From assembly GCA_026627385.1 (NCBI GenBank), contig JAPNUR010000010.1, forward strand, positions 1 through 64,000: a stretch of DNA of 64,000 nt, in the 5' to 3' direction. The notes beneath the pieces were generated by a model. It was not told the origin of the DNA. It ran no database searches and was given only the letters and a program-made list of their open reading frames with translations. The translations under genes and the position numbers were made by a program. The stretch comes from Bacillota bacterium (GTDB lineage: Bacteria > Bacillota > Sulfobacillia > Sulfobacillales > Sulfobacillaceae). This document shows, in pieces, positions 18,177-26,397 of the stretch; within the stretch, counting starts at the first letter, position 1; each line of letters opens with the position of its first letter.

Positions 18177-20163
18177 GGCAGGCACAGTGGTCGATGTCCT
18201 CTTTGGCCACCGCGTGGAAGATCCTTACCGTTGGCTCGAAGATGGAAACCATCCGGATGTCATCACCTGGACCGCCGCGCAAGCGCGATACACCGAATGG
18301 ATGTTAATGCAGTACAAGGGCCGTGGCGAACGCCGGGAACGATTGACGCGGATTAGCCAACAGCCAGAGGTGGGTTTGCCCTGTGGGCGAGGGAACACGC
18401 TGGTTTTTCAGTACCGGAACCACGGCCAAAATCAACCGGTGCTGTATGCCTGCCGCCACCGGCGCCGGTGGACCGTTGTCGATCCCAACACCTCCGCGCC
18501 TGACGGGCTCGAGGCGGTGGATTGGCAAGATGTCTCCCAGGATGGCCGCTACGTCCTCTTTGGGCTTTCGTCACACGGCGATGAATGGTCAACCCTTCAC
18601 CTTTATGACCTGGACGCCCAGCGGCTCTTGGATGACCGCATCCCGCGGGCGCGCCAGGCCACCGTTGCCTTTCCCGCGCAATCCGCGGGATTCTTTTATA
18701 CCCGTTACCCATTGCCTGGCACTGTGCCGGAAGGCAACGAGTTTTTCCATGTGTCGGTGTATTACCACCGCCTCGGCACCCCGTACACCGAAGACTCCGA
18801 GATTTTTCGCGTGGATGACGACAAACGGGCTATCCCCCGTCTCCTGTTATCACCGGATGGCGGCTATCTCCTCATTCGAGTATCCTACGGCTGGACGCGC
18901 GACCGCCTACACGTGCTGAATCTTCGCGAGGCCTCAAGCCAGCCGCGTCTTCTCTTAGACTTGGGTGAAGCAACGGTGCTGCCCTTTTGGCATGGCTCGC
19001 GACTCATGGCCCTAACCAATGCGGCGGCCGACGGCGGCCAAATTATCGAAATTCGCCTTAGCGATGGCCGCTACCACACGGTTATCCCGGAGACCCCCCA
19101 TCAACCCATTATCGACGCGGCCGCCACGGCACATCATCTCTTTTTGCATGTCCTTGACCAAGCGGCCTCGAAAATCCTGGCGCTGAGTCCCCAAGGCCGG
19201 CTTCAGCGCGTCATCGCCCTGCCGGGTTACGCCGGTGTCACCGGCATCTTTGCCACCCACGACGCTTTATTCTACCGGTACGAATCCTTTGGCATCCCCC
19301 CAACGGTGCACGCGATTCGCGACACCACCTTGGATGACCGGGTATGGATGGAGTCAGCCCCGGCCGACAATCGGATTCGGGTCCTGCGCGACTGGGCCAC
19401 CGCGCCAGACGGAACGCGCATCCCGGTCTATATTGCCATGGGGAGCGATTGGACCCGCGATCATCCGCGCCCGTTGGTTCTCAGCGGATACGGCGGGTTC
19501 AACGTGCCCTTCTTGCCCCGGTACGCCCCCTCGGTTTACGACTGGATCCGAAGCGGCCGGCTGTACGCTCAAGCCGTCGTCCGCGGTGGCGGGGAGTTTG
19601 GGGCATCATGGCACCGCCAGGGGATGCGCGAACATAAAGAGACGGTCTTCGACGATTTTGCTTCGGTCGCTCACCATCTTATCCAGCACGGCTACACCGA
19701 TCCGAACCACCTAGGGATCAGCGGTCGCAGCAATGGAGGCCTGTTGGCGGCTGCGTTTCTGACCCGTCATCCCGAGTTAGCGGCGGCGGTCGTCATGGGC
19801 GTCCCCTTGTGCGACATGATCCGCTATCCTCGTTTCCTCTTGGCGGCTCTATGGACCGCCGAGTACGGATGTCCCGATCGCCCGGATGAATTCGAGTGGC
19901 TCTGGCGTTACTCCCCGTACCACCACGTAATCCCTGGCCGAGCATACCCGGCTGTACTCATCTACAGCTCAACGGAGGACAGCCGCGTGGACCCGCTGCA
20001 TGCGCGAAAAATGGTGGCTCGCCTGCAAGACGCCACCGCGTCGGGGCAACCCGTTTTGTTGCGCATGGCCCTAAAGCAAGGACACGGAACAGGGCAGTCC
20101 CTCACTCAGTGGATCGCCGAAGAAACCGATATATGGACATTTCTCGATCACCATCTCAGTTAA
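18151..20163 (+). CDS. Prolyl oligopeptidase family serine peptidase (S9A)
   Basis: About 670 residues, the normal size for S9A. The N-terminus has V-E-D-P-Y-R-W-L-E-D, a family hallmark, followed by a beta-propeller. The catalytic domain shows G-R-S-N-G-G (Ser near 525), E-D-S-R-V-D-P (Asp near 611) and K-Q-G-H-G-T-G (His near 645). The frame is also open from a GTG at 18142; ATG 18151 is chosen. No signal peptide, so it probably degrades short proline-containing peptides in the cytosol. It overlaps the Mo-hydroxylase small subunit by 26 bases. Confidence 0.9.
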   Translation: MAMHHPDNRAGTVVDVLFGHRVEDPYRWLEDGNHPDVITWTAAQARYTEWMLMQYKGRGERRERLTRISQQPEVGLPCGRGNTLVFQYRNHGQNQPVLYACRHRRRWTVVDPNTSAPDGLEAVDWQDVSQDGRYVLFGLSSHGDEWSTLHLYDLDAQRLLDDRIPRARQATVAFPAQSAGFFYTRYPLPGTVPEGNEFFHVSVYYHRLGTPYTEDSEIFRVDDDKRAIPRLLLSPDGGYLLIRVSYGWTRDRLHVLNLREASSQPRLLLDLGEATVLPFWHGSRLMALTNAAADGGQIIEIRLSDGRYHTVIPETPHQPIIDAAATAHHLFLHVLDQAASKILALSPQGRLQRVIALPGYAGVTGIFATHDALFYRYESFGIPPTVHAIRDTTLDDRVWMESAPADNRIRVLRDWATAPDGTRIPVYIAMGSDWTRDHPRPLVLSGYGGFNVPFLPRYAPSVYDWIRSGRLYAQAVVRGGGEFGASWHRQGMREHKETVFDDFASVAHHLIQHGYTDPNHLGISGRSNGGLLAAAFLTRHPELAAAVVMGVPLCDMIRYPRFLLAALWTAEYGCPDRPDEFEWLWRYSPYHHVIPGRAYPAVLIYSSTEDSRVDPLHARKMVARLQDATASGQPVLLRMALKQGHGTGQSLTQWIAEETDIWTFLDHHLS

Positions 20164-20216
20164 CGCGCGTCGTGGTATCGCGGCACGGCCTCCACCCACA
20201 TTCCGGTCGGATGCGG

Positions 20217-20627
20217 CTAGGGCGAGTCGTCTAAAAATGCTTGCCACCACTCAGGGTGCACGTCAATATAATTCACCAGCCGCTCAATTTGCCCAAGACG
20301 GCTTACGTCAAAATGATGTTCGATCCCTTCTACGATGCGGTGAATCTCTTCGGGGGCGCCCATGGCCAAGTGTGTGAGCAACCGCTCTAAAATCTGATGG
20401 CGGGCATAGAGAAGACGGCCTGTCTTACGACCCCGGGCGGTAAAACTAAAGCCGCGGTATCGCTCGTAGGTTAAGAGCCCCGCCTCATGCAGGCGGCGAA
20501 CCATCTTGCTCGCCGATGCGGGGCTAATGTTTAACCGTTCGGCAAGATCGACAACCCGCGCATATCCTTTTTCTTGGGTCAGAACCCAAATCGCTTCGAG
20601 ATAATCTTCCTGACTCGGGGTCGACAT
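20217..20627 (-). CDS. mntR: Manganese-dependent repressor MntR (DtxR family)
   Basis: The start at 20627 (M-S-T-P-S-Q-E-D-Y-L-E) is chosen because AGGGGGGA lies 6 bases upstream; the longer open frame has no support. The 136-residue protein is very close to Bacillus MntR: winged helix (Y-A-R-V-V-D-L-A-E-R-L-N-I-S-P), metal ligands D8 and E11, and E-G-I-E-H-H near 100. It should repress Mn2+ uptake genes when Mn2+ is bound. No Mn2+ transporter is next to it. Confidence 0.93.
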   Translation of the reverse strand: MSTPSQEDYLEAIWVLTQEKGYARVVDLAERLNISPASASKMVRRLHEAGLLTYERYRGFSFTARGRKTGRLLYARHQILERLLTHLAMGAPEEIHRIVEGIEHHFDVSRLGQIERLVNYIDVHPEWWQAFLDDSP

Positions 20628-20839
20628 CTTGTCCCCCCCTTTTTGCAACGTTCGGTTGATCCATTGTACGCGCCGCATCCGACGAAGTGACCATGAATCG
20701 CCGGCGGTTGCGACCCGAGGCAGCCCGCGGGGTTCGCGCGCGCGAGTGCGTGCGCCATCCATGAAGAATAATCTTTTTCGCCCCATTAATCCCAGACGCA
20801 TTTTGGACCGTATCAATAAGTATCAAAACATTTCATGTC

Positions 20840-20866
20840 ACAACCGGTTGTCACGCCATGACGTCA
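20840..20866. promoter_or_regulatory. Palindromes between mntR and the lipoprotein gene
   Basis: ACAACCGGTTGT (20840-20851) is a perfect 12-base palindrome, and TGACGTCA (20859-20866) is a second one. They lie 19-45 bases before the lipoprotein start and might bind a regulator. No matching factor can be named. Confidence 0.3.
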
Positions 20867-20884
20867 TTCAGGGGGGATGTTTTA

Positions 20885-21499
20885 ATGCACGAGGTGAAGA
20901 GTGGTAAAGACCTGTCCCGCCTCGCGGGGCTGGGAGCTATCGTGGGATTGGGCGCCGCCGTGCTGCTGGCTGGTTGCGGAATCAGCGCGACCACCAGCGC
21001 CGCGCACCTGCCGGCGACCAAAGTCAAGCACGCCGTGAAGCGTAAAACGAAACCGAAGGCCAAACATGCGGTGCCCAGCGTGAGCGTGCCGGTCAAAATC
21101 GGGGTGGCGGTGGTCAACGGCAAACGCGAAAAAATCTTAGAAAATGTTCATAGCTTTGCCTTGTACTACTTTAGCAAAGATACTGCCACCGTTTCTCACT
21201 GCACGGGCAAATGCGCGGCCATTTGGCCGCCGCTGTTGGCGACGACCGCCAAGGTGAGTGCGCCCAAGGGGTTAACCGGGCCATTGACGATTGTCAAGGA
21301 TGTCCACGGGCGCCAAATCGCCTACAAGGGTCATCTCTTGTACCTATATGCGCCAGACCATAAGCCAGGGCAAACTTTGGGCGAGGGGATCCTCAAAGAA
21401 TGGTGGGTCGCCACACCCACAATGCCTGCGATAACGGCTGGACCCAAAAAGTCGGCCACCGGCAGTGGTTCCAGCGGGTCTTCGGGCTCTGGTTGGTAA
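20885..21499 (+). CDS. Lipoprotein with secreted-repeat domain (PF03640 type)
   Basis: The start at 20885 (M-H-E-V) follows GGGGGA by 8 bases. The 204-residue product has a signal peptide ending in a lipobox L-L-A-G-C at about residues 27-31. A Lys-rich linker follows, then a domain with Y-Y-F-S-K-D, C-T-G-K-C-A-A-I-W-P-P and Y-L-Y-A-P-D-H-K-P-G-Q, typical of the secreted repeat family of unknown function (COG4315). The tail is Ser/Gly-rich. It is probably a cell-surface lipoprotein; the two cysteines may form a disulfide. Confidence 0.85.
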   Translation: MHEVKSGKDLSRLAGLGAIVGLGAAVLLAGCGISATTSAAHLPATKVKHAVKRKTKPKAKHAVPSVSVPVKIGVAVVNGKREKILENVHSFALYYFSKDTATVSHCTGKCAAIWPPLLATTAKVSAPKGLTGPLTIVKDVHGRQIAYKGHLLYLYAPDHKPGQTLGEGILKEWWVATPTMPAITAGPKKSATGSGSSGSSGSGW

Positions 21500-21514
21500 T
21501 TAACCCGGGAAAAT

Positions 21515-21559
21515 GCGCGACCCCGTTGCGACAGGCTCAAAGCCACGTCGGGGTCGCGC
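21515..21559. terminator. Hairpin, possible terminator
   Basis: GCGCGACCCC (21515-21524) pairs with GGGGTCGCGC (21550-21559), a perfect 10-bp stem with a 25-base loop. It lies between the lipoprotein gene and the next gene. The T-run is weak, so termination is not certain. Confidence 0.4.
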
Positions 21560-21595
21560 CATGTCTTTAAAATTTCTGAGGAGGCGACCCCCGCC

Positions 21596-22024
21596 ATGGA
21601 TCGCGTCGAGCATCGCACCCCACTTAAAGTGATGTGTTCGCTGGCGGCGCTGGTGACGGTGTTTTTGCCCTGGCTCGACCGCACGGTGCCTGGGCCCGCC
21701 GTCCCCCTGAACGCCTTCCAACTGAGTCCTGTCACCTGGGCTTGGGTGGCGTTAAACATCATCATCCTCGTGGGCCTCATCCGAAAATGGCAAACGGAAA
21801 CCCCTTCATGGCTAGTCGTGGCTTGGGCCTTTTTGGGCGCGATATCATTGGGCGTCGCCGCATCCGGCGTGGTGTTTTTACATGTGGCGGCTTTGGTCTC
21901 CCAGGATTTGGCGGCTCCTACTCCGGTGGCGCTGGCCTACGGGTCGGCCATTTTTGGGGTCATCTGCGCCCTCTGGACCGCTCTCGGAGTCATGAGCATC
22001 ATCCGTTTGCTGCCCCGCCATTAG
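21596..22024 (+). CDS. Membrane protein of unknown function
   Basis: A 142-residue protein with about four hydrophobic segments (near 12-25, 47-62, 72-92 and 110-137). A GAGGAGG site precedes the ATG. I do not recognise a family. Its 3' end overlaps the convergent gene 21999-22664 by 26 bases. Confidence 0.65.
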   Translation: MDRVEHRTPLKVMCSLAALVTVFLPWLDRTVPGPAVPLNAFQLSPVTWAWVALNIIILVGLIRKWQTETPSWLVVAWAFLGAISLGVAASGVVFLHVAALVSQDLAAPTPVALAYGSAIFGVICALWTALGVMSIIRLLPRH

Positions 22025-22664
22025 CCCCTAGGGGCTGAAACTGGTTGGCAATTCGCACCGCGGTCGACAGCGTGTCGATTAACGGCGGGCTAAAGAGGCG
22101 CATTTCTACATAAGTCCCGTCTAAGAGGAAATTCAGCCGGTAGGGAGGGCCTCCCTCCCCAGGAATCCACTCCCAGGTAGCCGTGGCACCCGACGACAAA
22201 CTCGCGGCGGCGGTGGACAGAGGACGGTAATACGAGATCAAGGGCGTTTTCGATTCCATGACGAGCATATTATTAAAGACTAACGTTAACACTTGGCCCG
22301 AAATATAGTTTTCTTCCAGGGATGTTCCCGCGTACGACGACCGCGGCAACACCAGGGTCAGGCCTAACGACTTGGCTTCGCTCTGCAAGGATGATAAAAA
22401 GGGTTGGTAGTCGATGGCCGCAAAAGCGTTAGCACTGGACAGCGCGCGAGAGCCCGGCGGCGGGGACGTCTGCGACGGCTTAGCCAGATGATGGGGCGCG
22501 GGCGGCAACGGGCTGGCCGATACCGTGTTAGGCGCAGGCACAATCGGAGGCATCAGCCACACCACCAGGCCCAGCAGCGTGGCCAAGCCTACGGTGCCCC
22601 AAAATAGTGCAAAAGTTGTGGGCCAACGACGCGGCAATAAAGGAGCCTCCTTACTAGCTTTCAC
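21999..22664 (-). CDS. Membrane-anchored protein of unknown function
   Basis: A 221-residue protein with one transmembrane segment (about 17-37), a Pro/Ser-rich linker (about 41-75), and an extracytoplasmic domain of about 140 residues. The topology resembles type IV pilus or sporulation accessory proteins, but no family is recognised. Convergent with 21596-22024. Confidence 0.6.
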   Translation of the reverse strand: MKASKEAPLLPRRWPTTFALFWGTVGLATLLGLVVWLMPPIVPAPNTVSASPLPPAPHHLAKPSQTSPPPGSRALSSANAFAAIDYQPFLSSLQSEAKSLGLTLVLPRSSYAGTSLEENYISGQVLTLVFNNMLVMESKTPLISYYRPLSTAAASLSSGATATWEWIPGEGGPPYRLNFLLDGTYVEMRLFSPPLIDTLSTAVRIANQFQPLGANGGAANG

Positions 22665-23066
22665 TCTTTTCCATGGTCACTCCCGCCGCGTCGACCCCGT
22701 CCAGGCAACCGCGACTCCCATGGTCTGCAATCGTTCCTCATGCTCGGACATTTGGGGCCAAATCGGTACCCGCGTGACAGCCGGTTATCCGATTAACCTG
22801 ATTACTTTTTAGGCGATGGGCGCTGAACCGTCAAGGGCGGCCTAAAACCTTCGGGATCCTGGGTCATGACTCGACGGCATCTTGCAGAATCACAGTAAGA
22901 GAAAGCACCCGTCACCCGGCAGCTAGCCCTCATAACGATGCGATTTCGACAGACTTCGACGGGTGAGAAGCGCCCCGTGAGCGTCGATACAGCTTGGTTA
23001 TACCCCCCGAGGGTGATATCATACAGGATAACGGCAGCGACCGTCTCGTGTAAGGAGGATGTTCTC
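22665..23066. other. Divergent intergenic region
   Basis: No gene is convincing here. The sequence ATACCCCCCGAGGGTGATAT at about 23000-23019 is a GC-tract pseudo-palindrome of the kind bound by CsoR/RcnR-type regulators; this is a weak resemblance. Promoters for both flanking genes should lie here. Confidence 0.35.
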
Positions 23067-23708
23067 ATGTATCCGAGCGACAAATTCCCCACCCCGCCGC
23101 TTTCGGTGATTGAGGAATTTTTGGCTACCCATGCCTATGCTAAAATTCTGGCGGCATCTCGGACCCAGTCCCCCCAAGCCACCATCATCCCTTATACCAT
23201 TCAGGGTTCCTTAAGCGTTCCCAACGACGCGGTCGTCGAAGTGCATCTCGTCGACGGCGATCCCACGCTGCAAGCCTTGAACAACAACGCGGCGGCCACA
23301 GTCCTCGTCGACCAACTGCTCTCCTTTATCCCCCACGCCGTATTCGATCCGACGGACGGCAACCGCGCCATGATTCTCTTTCGCGCGGTGCTTTTGCACG
23401 GTCGAGCGGAGATTTCTGACCGCACCGACGACATCACCGATGGCCTCGAACGCTTAATCCAGCGCTTAGAACCCGACAGTCCCTTTGACCCCGTGACGGT
23501 CGAGCGCTACGGAACCCGCGTCACCCGCCTTCGGCATGTTCGCATTAGGGTTGAGGGGATAGAGGCCAAATGGAAGTTGGCCCAAGATCAACCCGCAAAC
23601 GTGCGCCAGGATATCATCGCGTTTCTCGATGCCCGCGACCTACCCCTTGATCGCGAGACTCGCGCAATCCTGCTCGAATATTGGTCCCGCTTGGGGCTTG
23701 ACCGCTAG
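23067..23708 (+). CDS. FMN-binding split-barrel protein (PaiB/YdhC-like)
   Basis: The start at 23067 is set by TAAGGAGGATG 6 bases upstream. The 213-residue protein begins with Y-P-S-D-K-F and ends in a region K-W-K-L-A-Q-D-Q-P-A-N-V-R that resembles the K-x-K-L-S-Q-N motif of PaiB-type FMN-binding negative regulators. The fold is the pyridoxamine-phosphate-oxidase-like split barrel. PaiB proteins are linked to sporulation and protease gene control in Bacillus, but enzymatic heme or flavin roles are also possible. Confidence 0.7.
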   Translation: MYPSDKFPTPPLSVIEEFLATHAYAKILAASRTQSPQATIIPYTIQGSLSVPNDAVVEVHLVDGDPTLQALNNNAAATVLVDQLLSFIPHAVFDPTDGNRAMILFRAVLLHGRAEISDRTDDITDGLERLIQRLEPDSPFDPVTVERYGTRVTRLRHVRIRVEGIEAKWKLAQDQPANVRQDIIAFLDARDLPLDRETRAILLEYWSRLGLDR

Positions 23709-23810
23709 CCGTACAGCCTGTTGTCCGCATCAATCCCGAGTCGCTTTGGTGGCAGGAAATTTTGGGCGGGTCCCGAATACTTGGCTCATGAGATGAGACG
23801 GAGGGATTGC

Positions 23811-25670
23811 ATGGCAAACGTGCCAACTGTGGCGCCGTATGGGACGTGGCGTACCGCGCTCAACCCCAGCACGGTCGCGACTCGTGCAATGATTGCCGAT
23901 GTGGCTTTGGGCAACGACTCGCTTTATTGGCTCGAATGGCGCGCGGACAATGGCGGCCACCATCAAATCTTTCGGGAAACGCGCGACGGGCGGATAAAAG
24001 TGGTGACGGCCGCTGCATGTGACGTCCAGTCGCCCGCGTACGGCGGTGGCGGCAAAGCCTTTTGTCTCTCCGGCGAAACGCTCTACTTCTTTGACCAGGT
24101 GACGGGTCAAGTCTATCAACTCGACCGCGACGGCCTCGTCGAACCGCTGACGGCGCCTGATGAAACCACCGCCTACGCCGATTTCACCCCCGATCCCGTG
24201 CACCACCGCCTCATTGCGGTGCGGGAAAGCCAGGGATCCGTGACCCAAAGAGCCTTGGTGGGTCTTTCCTTGGCGGACAAGTCAAGTCGTGTGCTCGACG
24301 CCGCGCACGATTTTTATCTCTCCCCCCGCGTTAGCCCCGACGGGCGTCTGCTCGCCTTTGTGGCGTGGCGTCGCCCCGACGTCCCTTGGCACTCCAGCAC
24401 CCTGTACGTCGCTACCATCCTGCCCGATGGACAGCTCGACACCCCCATTCCGGTAGCTGGTGGACCCGGCGAAGCCGTGTCGCAACCGGTATGGTCCCCG
24501 GACAATCGCCTGGCGTTTCTCTCCGATCGTTCAGGCTGGACTAACCTGTACCTTTGGGATGGAACTAGCGTGAGGCCCATTACCGCTCTCCGGAGCGATT
24601 TCGGACCGCCGCCCTGGCGCTCCGGCTTAGCCACCTTTGGTTTCATAAATTCAGATGATATTTTGGCCACGTATTGGATCGACGGCGCGGCCAAACTCGT
24701 CCGCATTCACGTGCGCACGCGCGAAATGACGCATTGGCCCTGCCCGTTCACCACGGTTTCCCAGTTAGCGGTCAATGGCCGCCTTGCCCTTATGGTCACC
24801 GAGGCAGACCGCGCGGCGCGGGCGGTGACGGTCCTCGATCTCGAAACCCAGCGCTTTCGCATTGTTCATCACGAACCCACCGTGGTGACTAGCGACGAGG
24901 CGCTGTCGTTACCCATGACCCTCACCTTTCCCACGTTGGCTCCGACCCATTATGGCCATGGGGTCTATTACCCACCCTGCAACCCTGACTATCTCCCTCC
25001 CGAGGGTGAGTTACCGCCCCTCATTGTCATTTTGCGGAATCTTCCCATTGTGCCTGAGGCTCCCGTTTACCGGCCATTCATTCATTACTGGACCAGCCAC
25101 GGGTTTGCCGTCGTGGCCCCTAACGTTCGCGGAAGTCATGGATACGGGCGCATGGTGTGGGAACAGCATCAGGGGGCATGGGGGACGGGCGACGCCGATG
25201 ACGTGGTGAAGGCCATTCAGTTTCTGGCGCGCCACCAAAAAGCTGACCCCCATCGCGTCGTTCTCCTGGCGGAGGGATTAGGCATGGGGACGGCCTTGAC
25301 CCTCATCGCGCGAAGTGACGTCTGTCGCGCAGCCGTTCTAAAGCTCGCCGAGCCCCCGCGATTCCCCGACTTTCCGAACGCCTACGTCGATTGGCTGCTG
25401 GCCAAAGCCGACAGCCCTGATCCGCGGGTCTTAACAGCACCGCTTGCCATTCCCGTCCTCGCCCTGTATCACGGCGAGGTGGCCTGGGAGCACGCCGCCT
25501 GGCTACACCCGCAGGCTTCGTCGGAACTCTTGACCCGGCTTGACAGCGCCAGCGAAGCAGATGAGGGGCCAGAGTGTGAGACGATGCTGCGCTTTTGGGC
25601 GCGCGCATTAAACATTCGCTTAGCCCCACGCATTGGGGCGGAACTCCGCCATGGGACGCGCGACTCGTAA
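23811..25670 (+). CDS. S9 peptidase homologue lacking the catalytic Ser
   Basis: The start at 23811 follows GACGGAGGG. The 619-residue protein has a TolB-like beta-propeller (S-P-D-G-R-L-L-A-F, W-S-P-D-N-R-L-A-F-L-S-D-R-S-G-W) and a C-terminal alpha/beta-hydrolase domain with the S9 segment A-P-N-V-R-G-S-H-G-Y-G near 437-447. At the nucleophile elbow, where relatives have G-x-S-x-G-G, it has G-L-G-M-G near 487-491. The catalytic Asp loop is H-G-E-V-A-W-E-H without the usual D-D/D-x-x-V pattern. It is therefore probably a binding or scaffold protein, not a peptidase. Confidence 0.75.
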   Translation: MANVPTVAPYGTWRTALNPSTVATRAMIADVALGNDSLYWLEWRADNGGHHQIFRETRDGRIKVVTAAACDVQSPAYGGGGKAFCLSGETLYFFDQVTGQVYQLDRDGLVEPLTAPDETTAYADFTPDPVHHRLIAVRESQGSVTQRALVGLSLADKSSRVLDAAHDFYLSPRVSPDGRLLAFVAWRRPDVPWHSSTLYVATILPDGQLDTPIPVAGGPGEAVSQPVWSPDNRLAFLSDRSGWTNLYLWDGTSVRPITALRSDFGPPPWRSGLATFGFINSDDILATYWIDGAAKLVRIHVRTREMTHWPCPFTTVSQLAVNGRLALMVTEADRAARAVTVLDLETQRFRIVHHEPTVVTSDEALSLPMTLTFPTLAPTHYGHGVYYPPCNPDYLPPEGELPPLIVILRNLPIVPEAPVYRPFIHYWTSHGFAVVAPNVRGSHGYGRMVWEQHQGAWGTGDADDVVKAIQFLARHQKADPHRVVLLAEGLGMGTALTLIARSDVCRAAVLKLAEPPRFPDFPNAYVDWLLAKADSPDPRVLTAPLAIPVLALYHGEVAWEHAAWLHPQASSELLTRLDSASEADEGPECETMLRFWARALNIRLAPRIGAELRHGTRDS

Positions 25671-25676
25671 TACGAC

Positions 25677-25771
25677 TGGAGACGGTCCTTGGGAATCGAA
25701 CCCAACCGTCGAGCCGTGCTCGCCGCACCCGGTTTGCAGCCGAGGGAGTCCACCAGGACCCATTGACCGTC
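25677..25771 (-). tRNA. SelC-like tRNA with Cys anticodon GCA and U73
   Basis: A 95-nt cloverleaf is visible on the minus strand. The acceptor GACGGTC pairs with GACCGTC (7 bp), then T73 and encoded CCA. The D-arm has six pairs around TGGT (GGGTCC/GGACTC), as in selenocysteine tRNA. The anticodon stem CTCGG/CCGGG holds the loop CTGCAAA, anticodon GCA. A long variable arm has stem CGAGC/GCTCG with loop ACG. The T-arm is TTGGG-TTCGATT-CCCAA. One G is unpaired between T-stem and acceptor. Size, D-arm and variable arm are of Sec type; GCA and U73 are cysteinyl-tRNA-synthetase identity elements. It may be a minor Cys tRNA or a recoded Sec tRNA. Confidence 0.85.
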
Positions 25772-26011
25772 ACCAGATCATAAAATAGCAAGTCCGAAAC
25801 CTCAGCAACTCGGTTATTCAGCGTTTGCATGGGTCCTGTGCTTCCGCCTGTCCCGCTTGGCGCCATGGGCGCGACTTCCCGTATTTTCCGATGGTTCATC
25901 AGTCACCTCCAGCGCCACCCCACATACGCTATGAGTGGCCAGCAAAAAAATCTTTCGCAAAACCACTTTGGTGATTGACGTGCTGTAGGCGGCCGTCTAT
26001 GATAAAAGTAA

Positions 26012-26194
26012 CTGAAGTCCTCGTTAGGCGAGGCGTCTACACCAACACAGGCCACTGCTCCGAACCGTCGAGAGACGCTAAGGAGTAGAACAGAGGTTGC
26101 CGGATTAAGGCTTCTTCCAAGGTGGCTGAACCAAAAAAGGTTCTCACGTGGTGTAGTGCCGAAGCTCGACCAGGAGGCGACGGGAATTTAATCC
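26012..26194 (+). promoter_or_regulatory. M-box (ykoK-type) magnesium riboswitch
   Basis: The conserved M-box segments appear in order: CCTCGTTAGGCGAGGC, ACACAGGCCACTGCTCCGAA, CGTCGAGAGACGC, GATTAAGGC and GTAGTGCCGAAGCTCGACC. A terminator follows at 26201 and the regulated gene is an NRAMP-related transporter at 26398. High Mg2+ is expected to favour termination. Confidence 0.95.
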
Positions 26195-26200
26195 TGATGT

Positions 26201-26225
26201 CCTCCTGCGTGCAGGAGGTTTTTTA
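26201..26225 (+). terminator. Terminator of the M-box riboswitch
   Basis: CCTCCTGC-GT-GCAGGAGG followed by TTTTTTATT. The upstream CAGGAGG at 26171-26177 could pair with CCTCCTG as part of the switching helix. Confidence 0.92.
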
Positions 26226-26397
26226 TTGGCTAACTTCAAGGGGGGAAATTCGGGTGAGTTCAGACCCTGGTGGTAGTCGACCTTGTTATGGCGTCAACCC
26301 AAACCAGACACAACAGAATAAGTCTGTGCTTTCCCGAAGGTCTTAGAGCCTCCTCATGAGGAATCCGTCCTCGGGAAAGCGCCGAGGAGGGATTCTC

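Noticed and set aside
25303-25899. A 198-residue minus-strand ORF with GGAGGTGA before its ATG
   Set aside because: It runs through the tRNA at 25677-25771 and then antisense through the S9-like gene. The tRNA structure is far stronger evidence than the ORF.
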